Numbered from the stretch's first letter, positions 41,755 through 50,868 are shown. The stretch is DNA of 64,000 nt from Streptomyces jeddahensis (GCF_001642995.1 NZ_LOHS01000088.1:149042-213041); one strand, 5' to 3'. Notes: a model not told the origin generated them from the letters alone. Numbers and translations: made by a program.

Positions 41755-43827
41755 TCAGGGCGTCGGCGTGCCGACGCGGGCGATGAGGATCGCGATGTCG
41801 TCCTCCGCCGGGGTCGCGGCAAGGTGCGTGACCAGCGTGTCGCAGAGGCCGGAAGGCTGCTGACCGGTGTGCCCGAGCAGATCGGTGAGTTCCGTCAGGC
41901 GTTCGTCGAGGTCGTGCCCGCGGGCCTCGATGAGGCCGTCGGTGTAGAGGACGAGCAGGCTTCCCGGCGGCAGGGCGACCTCGGTGGTCGTGTAGGTGAT
42001 GCCGCCGATGCCCAGCGGTGCGCCGGGAGGCAGGTCGAGCAGACGTGCGTTGCCGTCGGGTGTGATCACGGCGGGCGGGGGATGGCCGGCGCGGGCGAAC
42101 CGGCAGCGGTGGGTCGAGGTGTCGCACACGGCGTACAGGCAGGTGGCGAGCAGTGGGTCGTCGAGCTCCTGCATCGCCTGGTCGAGGTGGTCGAGGAGCT
42201 GGTCGGGAGGCAGGTCCAGATGGGACAGCGCACGCACCGTGGTGCGCATCTGGCCCATGACGGCGGCTGCGGTGATGCCGTGGCCCATGACGTCGCCGAT
42301 GACGAGCGCGGTTCTCTCCGGGGTGATCTCGGTGACGTCGTACCAGTCGCCGCCGATCTCGTTGATGTCGGACGCCGGGCGGTAGCAGTGGGCGATCTCC
42401 ATGCCCGCCGGGGCCTGCGGACGGCGGGGCAGCATGCTGCGCTGCAGGGTGAGAGCGGTGTCGTGCTCCCGGTGGTACAGCCGTGCGTTGTCGATGCAGA
42501 TGGCGGCGTGAGCGGCCAGGTCGCCCGCGAGCGCGAGGTCGGCGGAGTCGAACGAGCTGGGTTCGTCCGCCCGCAGGAAGGTGGCCACGCCCAGGACGAG
42601 GCCGCGGGCGATGAGGGGCACCATCATCAGCGAGTGGACACCCATGCGGCGGATCTGCTCTGGTGTGGAGGTGTAGCGGGCGGCGGGGGCGACGGCGCGG
42701 GCGTCGACGAGGGGCAGCAGGAAGGGGCGGCGGTCTACGAGCGCCTGCGTGTAGGGGGCGACGGCCGGGAAGTACAGGATGCGGCCGACGGGAGCGAGGA
42801 CGTCGGCGATGCGGGATCCGTACACGGGCGCCTTGCCGAGGCGGCGCAGGGCGGCGTCCGCAGCCAGTCCGGTCAGCGGTTCGGCGGCATCGGTGACCGT
42901 CCGCAGGACGTCGACCGTGGCGATGTCGGCGAGCCGGGGAACGGCGAGGTCGGCGAGTTCCTGACCCGTGCGGGCGACGTCGAGGGTCGAGCCGACCCGT
43001 AGCGTCGCCTCGTTGAGCATGGTCACGCGCCGGCGGGCGGTGGTGCTGGACAGGTCGTCCCGCTCGTCGGTGGTGATGTCGATGATCGAACCGCTGATGC
43101 CCAGCGGCCGCCCGGCGGGGTCGTCGAGACGGAAGTACGAGCAGGACCAGACGCGGTCGCGCTGCGGGTCGGCGGGCGTGCGGCCGATGCGGCGGAAGTT
43201 CACCACCGGCTCGCCGGTGTCCAGCACCCGGCGCAGCGCAGCCTCCATCTGCTCGGAGTTGACGCCGGGCAGCACCTCCACCGGGCGCCGGCCCAGGTGC
43301 GCCGCCGCGGGCAGGCCGTTCATGGCCTCCAGCGCGGGGTTGATCTGCTGGAACCGCAGTTCCGTGTCGAAGAAGGCAAGGCCGACGGGCGAGCCCGTGA
43401 ACCACCCCTCAGGCAGCGCCTGACCACTGCGCGTGCGCTGTGCTTCGCGGGCGTCGGCGGCCAGGCACAGCATGCCCCGGCCCGCACGGCCGGGACCGGT
43501 AACCGGACACAGCCACACCTCCAGCTGGACGGTGCGGCCGGTCTTGTGGCGTACGGGAAAGGACCCGGTCGCACTCCGCCCGGCTGCGACGGCCTCCCGC
43601 AGGGATCGGGCCGCAGCCCGCTGCTGGGGGAGCACGAACTCGGTGCTGTCACGGCCGAGGACCTCGTCGGCCGCGTAACCGAGCAGGTCGGTGGCTGCCT
43701 GGGCCCACTGCACTATGCGTCCGCCGCCGTCGAGGACGACGAGGGCGACCGGCAGCACGTCCCACCGGGCTCCGGCCTGATCGTCGACCAGGGCTCTCCA
43801 GTCCCCCGCAGGCCTGGGATCCGGCAT
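41755..43827 (-). CDS. PAS-GAF-SpoIIE PP2C-type serine phosphatase
   Basis: A 690-aa soluble signalling phosphatase. A first PAS domain (residues ~20-125, VALVVLDGGGRIVQWAQAATDLLGY) and a second PAS (~150-265, VGLAFFDTELRFQQINPALEAMNG) precede a GAF domain (~290-440) and a SpoIIE-type PP2C domain. That last domain has the metal sites EIGGDWYDV, VIGDVMGHG and AEDDIAI. Such proteins dephosphorylate anti-anti-sigma factors to free stress sigmas. The ATG at 43827 starts the homology. A paralogue of the same order lies at 61483-63585. No sigma factor is adjacent. Confidence 0.92.
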   Translation of the reverse strand: MPDPRPAGDWRALVDDQAGARWDVLPVALVVLDGGGRIVQWAQAATDLLGYAADEVLGRDSTEFVLPQQRAAARSLREAVAAGRSATGSFPVRHKTGRTVQLEVWLCPVTGPGRAGRGMLCLAADAREAQRTRSGQALPEGWFTGSPVGLAFFDTELRFQQINPALEAMNGLPAAAHLGRRPVEVLPGVNSEQMEAALRRVLDTGEPVVNFRRIGRTPADPQRDRVWSCSYFRLDDPAGRPLGISGSIIDITTDERDDLSSTTARRRVTMLNEATLRVGSTLDVARTGQELADLAVPRLADIATVDVLRTVTDAAEPLTGLAADAALRRLGKAPVYGSRIADVLAPVGRILYFPAVAPYTQALVDRRPFLLPLVDARAVAPAARYTSTPEQIRRMGVHSLMMVPLIARGLVLGVATFLRADEPSSFDSADLALAGDLAAHAAICIDNARLYHREHDTALTLQRSMLPRRPQAPAGMEIAHCYRPASDINEIGGDWYDVTEITPERTALVIGDVMGHGITAAAVMGQMRTTVRALSHLDLPPDQLLDHLDQAMQELDDPLLATCLYAVCDTSTHRCRFARAGHPPPAVITPDGNARLLDLPPGAPLGIGGITYTTTEVALPPGSLLVLYTDGLIEARGHDLDERLTELTDLLGHTGQQPSGLCDTLVTHLAATPAEDDIAILIARVGTPTP

Positions 43828-44002
43828 AGCAGATTCTCCACACAGCGGCTGGTACTGCCTCCTTTTTCAGTATGAACCGGTGAGAACAACCGCGGCGCCC
43901 GCGCGCGAGGCGTCGACGTAGCGGCGGCTTAGGGCGGCTCGGGACGCCGCGGCCGAGGACGTGAGCTGCCTGCGGCCGTCAGACGTCAATCGAGTGCAGA
44001 CG

Positions 44003-44554
44003 TCATGTGAAGGCGAGGACGACGACGGCGCCGACGGCGCCCAGGCCCACCGCCACGCCGGCCGGGAGCCATCCGCCGTGCCGCCACCGGAACGGCCGGT
44101 CCAGCGAGAGAAGCCCGGGACCCACGGCGGCGACGGCGATCGCGGCGGAGGCAAGGACCAGCGGATACTCCATGCCGCCCTTGTCCGCCCACAGACCGTT
44201 CGACGACGTCGTGGCCATGGCGTTGATCATGACGCCGACCACGGCCGCGGCGGCCAGCGGGGTGAGCAGGCCGACGGCCAGACCGAGCCCGCCGAGGAGC
44301 TCCGAGGCACCGGCGAGGCCGGCGAAGAACTCACCGGGGTGGTAGCCGAGCTCGGCGAAGCCTTTGCCGCTCGCGCTCAGCCCGGGGCCACCGAAGATGC
44401 CGAAGAGTTTCTGCGCACCGTGGCCGGCCAGCAGCAGACCCACGGCGAGTCGGAGCAGAAGCATCCCGACGTCGGCGGCGGACGTGGTCAGGGGTGGGGA
44501 AGCGGCGGCGTCCGGACGCGACGCGGTCCGGAGCCGCGGAGCGGTCACTTTCAT
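44003..44554 (-). CDS. DoxX family membrane protein
   Basis: A 183-aa protein with four membrane helices. It has the DoxX pattern DVGMLLLRLAVGLLLAGHGAQKLFGIFGG, then FFAGLAGASELLGGLGLAVGLLTPLAAAAVVGVMINAM, in parts, and a C-terminal WLPAGVAVGLGAVGAVVVL helix after RPFRWRH. DoxX-type proteins occur in quinone, thiosulfate and redox-stress systems, and in mycobacteria with SodA; the role here is unknown. I start at ATG 44554 (MKVTAP), where the polar leader begins; the longer frame has no support. Confidence 0.85.
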   Translation of the reverse strand: MKVTAPRLRTASRPDAAASPPLTTSAADVGMLLLRLAVGLLLAGHGAQKLFGIFGGPGLSASGKGFAELGYHPGEFFAGLAGASELLGGLGLAVGLLTPLAAAAVVGVMINAMATTSSNGLWADKGGMEYPLVLASAAIAVAAVGPGLLSLDRPFRWRHGGWLPAGVAVGLGAVGAVVVLAFT

Positions 44555-44830
44555 GGATGGTTCGCTTTCTGCACCGACTGCCCCCGGATGTCGACGCAGG
44601 GCTCCATGGCCGGGGGCGGGGTGCCGACGGGTGCGATGTGCCTCTCGTTCACCAGCCCGACCCGACATAGCGACAAATCACTAGATTTCTCCTCTTTCCT
44701 CCATGCATCAAGATGACGGCGAACAGGCCGGCTGTCGGCATGAGGGTGAGAGAGCGAGAGGGCGAGAGGGCGGACGAAGCCCAGCACATGGGATACGGGC
44801 CGCAGCGGCCGAAGGATTGCAAGCACTGGC

Positions 44831-44866
44831 GGATCGCTCCGATGGATCGCTCCGATGGATCGCGCG
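44831..44866 (+). repeat. 13-bp tandem repeat, 2.6 copies
   Basis: GGATCGCTCCGAT occurs at 44831-44843 and 44844-44856 without mismatch, then decays (GGATCGCGCGG). It lies about 90 bp above the sigma gene. Confidence 0.75.
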
Positions 44867-44925
44867 GCGGATTCGCCTTACACGGAAGGAGGATCCTCCG
44901 CGGCCGCCGGGGAATCCCGCAGCCG

Positions 44926-44944
44926 ATACGGACCGTATATACGG
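44926..44944. promoter_or_regulatory. Overlapping ATACGG/CCGTAT palindromes at the sigma start
   Basis: ATACGG-A-CCGTAT (44926-44938) shares its right half with CCGTATATACGG (44933-44944), giving three alternating half-sites that end two bases before the ATG. Upstream GGAAT (44911) with CGTA (44934) could be an ECF-type autoregulatory promoter, spacing 18. Confidence 0.45.
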
Positions 44945-44946
44945 GT

Positions 44947-45534
44947 ATGCAGAGGTTTCGGTTCCCGGTGGGCCGCCTCCCGGACGAGGCTCTGCTGTCC
45001 GGCCTGGCCACGGGCGATCCAGAGCTCGCCGTCACCTTCGTACGGCGGTTCCAGCACACGGTCTTCGGCGTCGCCATCGCCGTGACCGGCGACCCGCAGC
45101 TCGCCGAGGACATCGCCCAGCAGACGTTCGAGCGCGCGTGGCGGCACGCGCAGATCTACGACTCCCGCCGCGGATCGGTGACGACCTGGCTGACGACCAT
45201 CGCACACAACCTCGCCATCGACGCCATCCGGTCCCGCAGGCCCGAGCCGGTGGCGCCCGAGGACCTCGACGCCCTCCTCGACGTCGTGACCGACACCCCC
45301 GAGCAGCGTGCGCTGGCCGACGACGCGTCGGCCAGGCTGCGCGCCGCCGTGGCACAGTTGCCGCGCGAACAGGGCCGCGCCCTGGTGATGGCGGGCATCT
45401 ACGGAATGACCGCCCAGCAGATCGCGGACTGGGAGCACATCCCCCTGGGCACGGCCAAGACCCGCATCAGGACAGCGATGGGCAAGCTGCGGACCACGCT
45501 CACGTCCCCGAAGCGAGGCGACCATGTCCAATGA
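44947..45534 (+). CDS. ECF-family RNA polymerase sigma factor
   Basis: A 195-aa sigma-70 family protein. Region 2 runs FVRRFQHTVFGVAIAVTGDPQLAEDIAQQTFERAW with RRGSVTTWLTTIAHNLAIDAIR. Region 4 has LPREQGRALVMAGIYGMTAQQIADWEHIPLGTAKTRIRTAMGKLR, cited in parts. ATG 44947 is chosen because the 78 extra codons upstream are low-quality and cover the repeats. A Shine-Dalgarno is poor, so the transcript may be leaderless. The anti-sigma gene overlaps its last 11 bp, the usual arrangement for a cognate pair. Confidence 0.9.
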   Translation: MQRFRFPVGRLPDEALLSGLATGDPELAVTFVRRFQHTVFGVAIAVTGDPQLAEDIAQQTFERAWRHAQIYDSRRGSVTTWLTTIAHNLAIDAIRSRRPEPVAPEDLDALLDVVTDTPEQRALADDASARLRAAVAQLPREQGRALVMAGIYGMTAQQIADWEHIPLGTAKTRIRTAMGKLRTTLTSPKRGDHVQ

Positions 45535-46288
45535 CGTGACCTGCGAGACGCTGCGGGAAATCGGGGCCGAGCTGGCTCTGGGCGTGCTGCCGGGCCGCGA
45601 GCGGGCCGAGGGGGTCGCGCACCTGGACCGCTGCGCGGACTGCCGGGAGTACGTCGAGCAGCTGACCCTCGTCGGCGACGGGCTGATCGGCCTGCTGCCG
45701 GGCAGCGAGCCGCCGGTCGGGTTCGAAACCCGGGTGGCGCGGGCGCTGACCCAGGCGTCGGGCGCGCATGAAGGACGACGTCTGCCCGGGCGCGGACTCG
45801 GCCGCGCGCCCAGGGGTTTCCGCGGACGACGACCGGGTCGGCTACGGCTCCGGGTCGCTGCTGCCGCGGCCGCGCTCGCGCTCGTCTTCGGCTTCGGCGG
45901 CTGGGCCGTCGGCACGGCCATCGAGACCTGGACGGCCGCCCCCTCGCAAGAGGCCGAATCCCCCTCGGGCCTGTTGTGGGCAGACCTGACCGGAGCCGGT
46001 CCCGATCGGCCTCAAGCCGGTGAGATCTGGGCCTACGCCCGGGAGCCGGGCTGGGTCTACATGTCCGTCGACCTCGACGACGCCGGGATCTCGTACAGCG
46101 GGAAGATCACCTGCCTGCTGGAGCGCACGGACGGCACCACCGTGAAAGTGGGCACGTTCGAGGTGCATGACGGATACGGCTACTGGGGCGCCCCGGCCCC
46201 CGTGGATCCGTCGACGCTCTCGGGCGTCCGTCTGACCTCGGCCGACGGTACGGTCCTGGCCGTGGCGCGCTTCGTGGCGGCCTCGTAG
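45524..46288 (+). CDS. Anti-sigma factor (zinc-finger N-terminus, RskA-like C-terminus)
   Basis: A 254-aa membrane anti-sigma. The N-terminal anti-sigma domain has EIGAELALGVLPGRERAEGVAHLDRCADCREYVEQL with the H-x3-C-x2-C zinc motif (HLDRCADC). An arginine-rich linker leads to one membrane helix (VAAAAAALALVFGFGGWAVG, about residues 115-135). The extracytoplasmic part (PGWVYMSVDLDDAGISYSGKITCLL...) resembles RskA C-terminal sensor domains. It overlaps the sigma gene by 11 bp, indicating coupled synthesis and direct binding. The inducing signal is unknown. Confidence 0.88.
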   Translation: MSNDVTCETLREIGAELALGVLPGRERAEGVAHLDRCADCREYVEQLTLVGDGLIGLLPGSEPPVGFETRVARALTQASGAHEGRRLPGRGLGRAPRGFRGRRPGRLRLRVAAAAAALALVFGFGGWAVGTAIETWTAAPSQEAESPSGLLWADLTGAGPDRPQAGEIWAYAREPGWVYMSVDLDDAGISYSGKITCLLERTDGTTVKVGTFEVHDGYGYWGAPAPVDPSTLSGVRLTSADGTVLAVARFVAAS

Positions 46289-46312
46289 GCCTGGGGCCGG
46301 CCGACGGCCTCG

Positions 46313-46380
46313 ATGGTGACCACCGTGACGGTGACGCAGTGACGGTGGCGTGGTGACCGTGAGGTGGTGACGGTGAGCTG
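46313..46380 (+). repeat. GTGACGGTG-rich simple repeat
   Basis: The 157-bp gap after the anti-sigma gene is largely degenerate copies of GTGACGGTG / GTGACCGTG. No hairpin of note. Confidence 0.5.
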
Positions 46381-46445
46381 CGGCCGACCGTCGCGTCGGA
46401 TCTGACGGCGCCCGACCGATGATTCCGCTCCGCCGTGGGAGTCCT

Positions 46446-47672
46446 ATGTCCGCAAGCCCGCCCGGCAGCGCCATGCAGGCGGGACCGCGAGGACCGAAAG
46501 GACCCGGCCGACCGATGACCAGCCTGTACGACTTTCTGAAGCCGCACGTCAGTGACGGATCGGTGCCGGGGGCCGTGGCCCTGGTCGCGCGTGGCGACCG
46601 CATCGAGGCAGAGGCCGCTGGCTCCGCCGATGCCGAGGGCACGGCCCCCATGGCGAGGGACTCGATCTTCCGTATCGCCTCGATCACCAAACCCGTCACT
46701 GCCGCGGCGGTCATGATGCTGGTGGATGACGGCCGGATCGCGCTGGACGACCCGGTCGCGCCATGGCTGCCGGAGCTGGCGTCTCCGGTCGTCGTCCGGA
46801 CACCGGCCGGTCCCGTCGACGACGTGGTTCCGGCGGCCCGGCCGATCACGGTGCTCGATCTGCTCACCTCCCGCGCCGGGTACGGCTTCCCGTCCGACTT
46901 CTCGCTGCCGGCGGTCGGACCGCTGTTCAGCGATCTGAAACAAGGACCGCCGCAACCGCAGAACGTCGCCGAGCCCGACGACTGGATGGCCACTCTGTCC
47001 CGGATCCCGCTGCTGCACCAGCCGGGCGAGGCCTGGCTGTACAACACCTGCTCCGACATCCAGGGCGTGCTGATCGCGAGGGTCTCGGACCGGCCACTGC
47101 CCGAGTTCCTGGCTGAGCGGTTGTTCGAGCCGCTCGGCATGGCCGACACGGGCTTCGCGGTACCGGCCGGCAAGCTCGACCGGTTCACCAGCTACTACCG
47201 AACCGATCCACCGGGCGGCCTGGAACTCATCGACGCCCCTGACGGGCAGTGGTCCGCCATGCCGGCGTTCCCGTCCGGCGCCGGCGGGCTGGTGTCGACC
47301 GTCGACGACCTGCACGCCTTCGCCCGGATGCTGCTCGCCGGGGGCACCGTGGACGACCGTAGGTTCCTGTCGCCCGACTCGGTGCGGCAGATGACCACCG
47401 ACCATCTGACCCCGCCCCAGCGCGAGGCCGGCCGGTTGTTCCTGGAGGGCCAGGGCTGGGGCTTCGGCGGCTCGGTCGACGTCCAGGCCGTCGATCCCTG
47501 GAACGTGCCGGGACGCTACGGCTGGATCGGCGGCACCGGTACGACGGCCCACATCACCCCGTCCACGGGCACGGCGGCCATCCTGCTCACCCAGGTGCAG
47601 ATGCCCGGGCCGACCCCGCCGCTTCTGATGCGGGACTTCTGGCGGTACGCGGCCGGCCTTTCAGACGTGTGA
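46446..47672 (+). CDS. Serine hydrolase of the beta-lactamase/class C esterase family
   Basis: A 408-aa penicillin-binding-protein-fold enzyme. The nucleophile motif S-x-x-K is Ser79-Ile-Thr-Lys82, the Y-x-N motif is in WLYNTCSD, and the third box region is WIGGTGTTAHITP. There is no signal peptide, so it is probably a cytoplasmic esterase or peptidase rather than a secreted beta-lactamase. ATG 46446 has GGGAG 4-5 bases upstream; ATG 46515 (MTSLYDF), where homology really begins, and ATG 46419 are alternatives. The substrate is unknown. Confidence 0.85.
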   Translation: MSASPPGSAMQAGPRGPKGPGRPMTSLYDFLKPHVSDGSVPGAVALVARGDRIEAEAAGSADAEGTAPMARDSIFRIASITKPVTAAAVMMLVDDGRIALDDPVAPWLPELASPVVVRTPAGPVDDVVPAARPITVLDLLTSRAGYGFPSDFSLPAVGPLFSDLKQGPPQPQNVAEPDDWMATLSRIPLLHQPGEAWLYNTCSDIQGVLIARVSDRPLPEFLAERLFEPLGMADTGFAVPAGKLDRFTSYYRTDPPGGLELIDAPDGQWSAMPAFPSGAGGLVSTVDDLHAFARMLLAGGTVDDRRFLSPDSVRQMTTDHLTPPQREAGRLFLEGQGWGFGGSVDVQAVDPWNVPGRYGWIGGTGTTAHITPSTGTAAILLTQVQMPGPTPPLLMRDFWRYAAGLSDV

Positions 47673-47763
47673 CGGCCGACCCGGTCCCCAGCCCCCCGTT
47701 CACAGTCCCCCGGTCTCCAGCCCTCGGCCCCGGCCCGCCGACCGCTCGCCGATCCCGTCCGGC

Positions 47764-48702
47764 TCAAAGGCGGTTCGCCGCGTGCATCAGTCGGTTCAGC
47801 GTCGCGTCGAACACGACGGCCAGTTCCCGGACAGTGGGCCGGGCGGCCGGATCGGGGCTGAGGCAGCCGTCGATGGCCGGCGCGAGTCCGTGCGGCAGGC
47901 GTCGGCGGGACGCCAATGCCGGGGCGGTGCCTTCGAGTTGCGGATACCAGTCGTCGCTGCCGCTCGCGCTGCCGCCCGATGTGACCGGTGTGGCTGATGT
48001 GACGACGGTCGTGGTCGGTGTGGCCGAGCCGCCGTCGTCCACGGTCTCTCCGCTGTCGAACGGTGCGTCACCCGTGGCGAATTCGTAGAGCGTGACGCCG
48101 ATGCCCCATACGTCGGCCGCTGCCGACAGCGGTGCGCCGCGCGCCTGTTCGGGGGAGAGATAGCAGAACGTGCCGATGCCCGGCGGCGCCGTGCCGGGCG
48201 GTCGCGCGACGCTGAGGTCGAGCACTTTGGCGCGCCCGCACTCGACGACGACGTTGGACGGCTTGAGGTCGAGGTGGAGCAGCCCCTGACCATGGAGGTA
48301 GTGGATCGCGGAGCACAGCTGCGCGCCGAGGAGCGCCACGTCCCGGGCGGCCGGCCGGCGCCGCAGCCGCCGGATGAGGTGGGACAGCGTTTCGCCGGTC
48401 AGCGTCTCCAGTACGACGAGCGGTTCCGGCGACTCGACGACCTCGTACGCGCGGACCAGGTGCGGATGGGTGAACGCCCGGAGCCAGCGGCCCTCCCGGA
48501 GCAGTCGCTCGTGGAGTCGCTCCTCGTGGCGGCGGTCCGGCCGCACGAGCTTGGTCACGCAGCGGCAGTGCCGTTCCTCGCTCCAGGTGTCGTAGAGATC
48601 GAGCCAGCCGGTCCGCGTCAGGTGCGCCAGGATCTCGTAGCCCGGCGCTGGGCTCGTCCCGGGGGCCAGAACGTCCGCAAGGGCGGCACCGCCGTGCGTC
48701 AC
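47764..48702 (-). CDS. Ser/Thr protein kinase-like protein coupled to ABC exporter
   Basis: A 312-aa Hanks-type kinase domain without a membrane helix. The ATP lysine is Lys51 (RCVTKLV) and the glycine loop is weak. The catalytic loop is HLDLKPSNV and the activation segment ends GTFCYLSPEQARG. The usual DFG is DLS, which keeps the metal-binding Asp but changes the rest. A Thr/Ser-rich insert (SATPTTTVVTSATPVTSGG) follows the domain core. GTG 48702 overlaps the ABC transporter stop (GTGA), so kinase and exporter are made together. It may regulate the exporter or modify its cargo; neither is shown. Confidence 0.85.
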   Translation of the reverse strand: MTHGGAALADVLAPGTSPAPGYEILAHLTRTGWLDLYDTWSEERHCRCVTKLVRPDRRHEERLHERLLREGRWLRAFTHPHLVRAYEVVESPEPLVVLETLTGETLSHLIRRLRRRPAARDVALLGAQLCSAIHYLHGQGLLHLDLKPSNVVVECGRAKVLDLSVARPPGTAPPGIGTFCYLSPEQARGAPLSAAADVWGIGVTLYEFATGDAPFDSGETVDDGGSATPTTTVVTSATPVTSGGSASGSDDWYPQLEGTAPALASRRRLPHGLAPAIDGCLSPDPAARPTVRELAVVFDATLNRLMHAANRL

Positions 48703-50777
48703 GGGAGCACCGTCCCCGTGTTCAGGGGCCAGGAGGATCCGGTCGGAGACCCGGCCGGCATGGGGCCGGTGATCTCGTGCAGCCGGTGCAGCCGGGCGTA
48801 GGCCCCGCCCCGCCGCACCAGTTCCTGGTGGGTGCCGCACTCGGCGACCCGGCCGCGGTCGAGGACGACGATGCAGGTGGCGTCGCGGACCGTCAGCAGA
48901 TTGTGGGAGATGACGATGGTGGTGCGCCCGGCCATCAGCCTGCGCAGCGGTTCCATGATCCGCCGGCCCGACTGGACGTCCAGGCCCGTGGTCGGCTCGT
49001 CGAGGAGCAGGACCGGCGCGTCCCTGATCATCGCGCGGGCGATCGCCAGGCGCTGGCGCTGCCCTCCGGAGAGTGTGCGCCCCCGCTGCCCCACCACGGT
49101 GTCGTAGCCGTCGGGCAGCAGCTGGATGAAGCCGTGCGCGTCTGCGGTGCGGGCTGCCGCGACGATGTCCGCCTCTGTCGCGTCCGGTCGGCCGTAGGCG
49201 ATGTTCTCCCGCACGGTGCCGTGGAACACGAGCGTCTCCTGGAGCACCACGGCGACGTTCTCCCGCAGCTCGGACAGGTGCAGGTCGCGGAGGTCGACGC
49301 CGTCGAGGCGGACCACTCCCTCGTCGGGGTCGTAGAAGCGCAACTGCAGCTTCGCGACGGTGGACTTGCCCGCGCCGCTCGCCCCGACCAGCGCCAGTGT
49401 TCCGCCGGGCGCCACGTGGAACGACACGCCGGACAGCGCCCACCGGGACGTACCCGGATAACGGAACGACACGCCGTCGAACTCGACATCTCCCCGGGCG
49501 CGCCCGATCCGCCGGGCATGCGCGGCCTCGGTGACCTGGGGGCGCTGATCGAGCAGTTCGATGATCCGTTCGGCGGAGGCGGAGGCCGCGTAGAACGTGC
49601 TGGTGAGGTGGGACAGATCGCGGATCGGGCTGTAGAGCCTGCTGAGCAGCGCGATGAACACCAGGAGCCCGCCGAGCGTCAGCTGACCCTGTGCCAGTTT
49701 CCAGGTGCCGAGGCCCATCACGGCCAGCGCGCCGGCCAGTTCGACGACCTCGACGATCGGCTCGTAGACGGCACGGATCCGTGCCGAGGCCATCGCCGCC
49801 CGGAACTTGCCGGTGCTCTCGCGGTCGAACCGGCGCTGCTCCCACGCCTGGCGGTTATACGCCTGTACCAGGGCGACGTTGCCGAGCGACTCCTCGGCGA
49901 TCGCGCTGATCGAACCGCTGCGCCGTCTGCGCTCGCGCGACGCGGCCTTGATCAGCCGGGAGAAGTGCCGGGCCGCACGCCAGAACAGCGGCACGATGAC
50001 GAGGGCGAGGAGGGTGAGGTCCCACTGCAGGTAGAACAGGAGGCCGAGGAAGACACCCAGCTGGATCACGTGGTACAGGGCGTTCGCCACCCCCGACAGC
50101 AGGAATGTCTCCACCGCGTCGACATCGCCCGTGACACGCGCCAGTACGTCCCCCAGCCGCCGCCGCTCGAAGAAGCCGAGCGACAGGCTCTGGACGTGCC
50201 GGAACACATCCGACCGCAGCGCGAGCAGGAAACGCTCGCTGACCCAGGTCGACAGCACGTCGTCGGCGAAGCCCAGAACGCCGGAGCAGACGATGAGTCC
50301 CAGATAGGCCACGGCGATCCACAGGAACGGGTCCAGGTCGCGAGGGACGAGGACGTCGTCCACGACGATCTTGAAGAGCCAGATCTCCGCCGCGTCGATG
50401 AGGGGCCCGACCATGCTGAAGCCGAGTATGGGCAGCAGCCAGCGCCGACCGCCCCGCGTGTAGGGCCAGAAGCGCCGGAACACCTCGCGCGGGCGGACGG
50501 GCGGCGCGGCGGCCACCACGGCGTCGGAGTCCTCGGCCACCGACAGCAGGCGCCGCAGGAGGGGCCGCCGCCAGGCAGACCGTGGCTCGGATCGCCAGGC
50601 AGAGTGCGGCCCAGATCGCTGGGCAGAGCGGGGCGCAGATCTCCGGGTAGGCAGCCGGGCAGACCGCCGTCCCGGCAGCCGGGCAGACCTCCGGCCGGCC
50701 AGCCGGGCAGACCACCGGCCGGCCAGCCGGGCAGACCACCAACCGGGCAGCCGGGCAGGCCGCGAGACACGCGCCAT
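48699..50777 (-). CDS. ABC exporter (fused permease/ATPase) with repetitive Arg-rich N-terminus
   Basis: A 692-aa type IV ABC half-transporter. Six membrane helices (~95-400) precede a nucleotide-binding domain with Walker A ALVGASGAGKSTVAKL, LSGGQRQRLAIARAM signature, Walker B PVLLLDEPTTGLD and the switch His (VISHNL). There is no C39 peptidase domain. The first ~70 residues are unusual: RSARLPGR/RSARLAGR-like octads from a 24-bp DNA repeat, strongly basic. ATG 50777 has GAGGAA 9 bases upstream, so the tail is probably translated. The kinase overlaps its stop, and a 47-aa basic peptide gene lies 91 bp upstream. Confidence 0.9.
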   Translation of the reverse strand: MARVSRPARLPGWWSARLAGRWSARLAGRRSARLPGRRSARLPTRRSAPRSAQRSGPHSAWRSEPRSAWRRPLLRRLLSVAEDSDAVVAAAPPVRPREVFRRFWPYTRGGRRWLLPILGFSMVGPLIDAAEIWLFKIVVDDVLVPRDLDPFLWIAVAYLGLIVCSGVLGFADDVLSTWVSERFLLALRSDVFRHVQSLSLGFFERRRLGDVLARVTGDVDAVETFLLSGVANALYHVIQLGVFLGLLFYLQWDLTLLALVIVPLFWRAARHFSRLIKAASRERRRRSGSISAIAEESLGNVALVQAYNRQAWEQRRFDRESTGKFRAAMASARIRAVYEPIVEVVELAGALAVMGLGTWKLAQGQLTLGGLLVFIALLSRLYSPIRDLSHLTSTFYAASASAERIIELLDQRPQVTEAAHARRIGRARGDVEFDGVSFRYPGTSRWALSGVSFHVAPGGTLALVGASGAGKSTVAKLQLRFYDPDEGVVRLDGVDLRDLHLSELRENVAVVLQETLVFHGTVRENIAYGRPDATEADIVAAARTADAHGFIQLLPDGYDTVVGQRGRTLSGGQRQRLAIARAMIRDAPVLLLDEPTTGLDVQSGRRIMEPLRRLMAGRTTIVISHNLLTVRDATCIVVLDRGRVAECGTHQELVRRGGAYARLHRLHEITGPMPAGSPTGSSWPLNTGTVLP
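50651..50760 (-). repeat. 24-bp in-frame minisatellite in ABC exporter 5' end
   Basis: Four 24-bp units (50651-50674, 50675-50698, 50699-50722, 50723-50746) plus a partial fifth, each built on CAGCCGGGCAGACC. The length preserves frame and encodes Arg/Ser/Ala/Leu octads. Confidence 0.85.
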
Positions 50778-50868
50778 GGCACGCGTTCCTCAGAAAACGG
50801 GATCGCGGGCCGAGCGGGCCGAGAGCTCCCGCCTCCGGGCTCCGGCCCGCTCAGCCGTCACTTGCAGA

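Larger units (their letters stand above)
44555..44946. other. Divergent region between doxX and the ECF sigma gene
   Basis: This 392-bp region has no convincing gene. It holds an AT-rich inverted repeat AAATC-acta-GATTT at 44675-44688 near doxX, a purine-rich GAGAGGGC stretch near 44750-44775, a 13-bp tandem repeat (44831-44866) and overlapping palindromes just before the sigma start. Confidence 0.5.

Noticed and set aside
40076..43405. 1109-codon frame joining the MFS gene to a long N-terminal part
   Set aside because: The upstream part is antiframe to the PP2C gene and includes operators and a terminator; the real MFS start is at 41548.
44713..44946. N-terminal extension of the ECF sigma factor
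   Set aside because: The 78 extra codons cover the tandem repeat and palindromes and do not resemble sigma sequence; the family starts close to MQRFRF.
45715..45740. tRNA-like TTCGAAAC element
   Set aside because: Inside the anti-sigma coding sequence with no cloverleaf around it.
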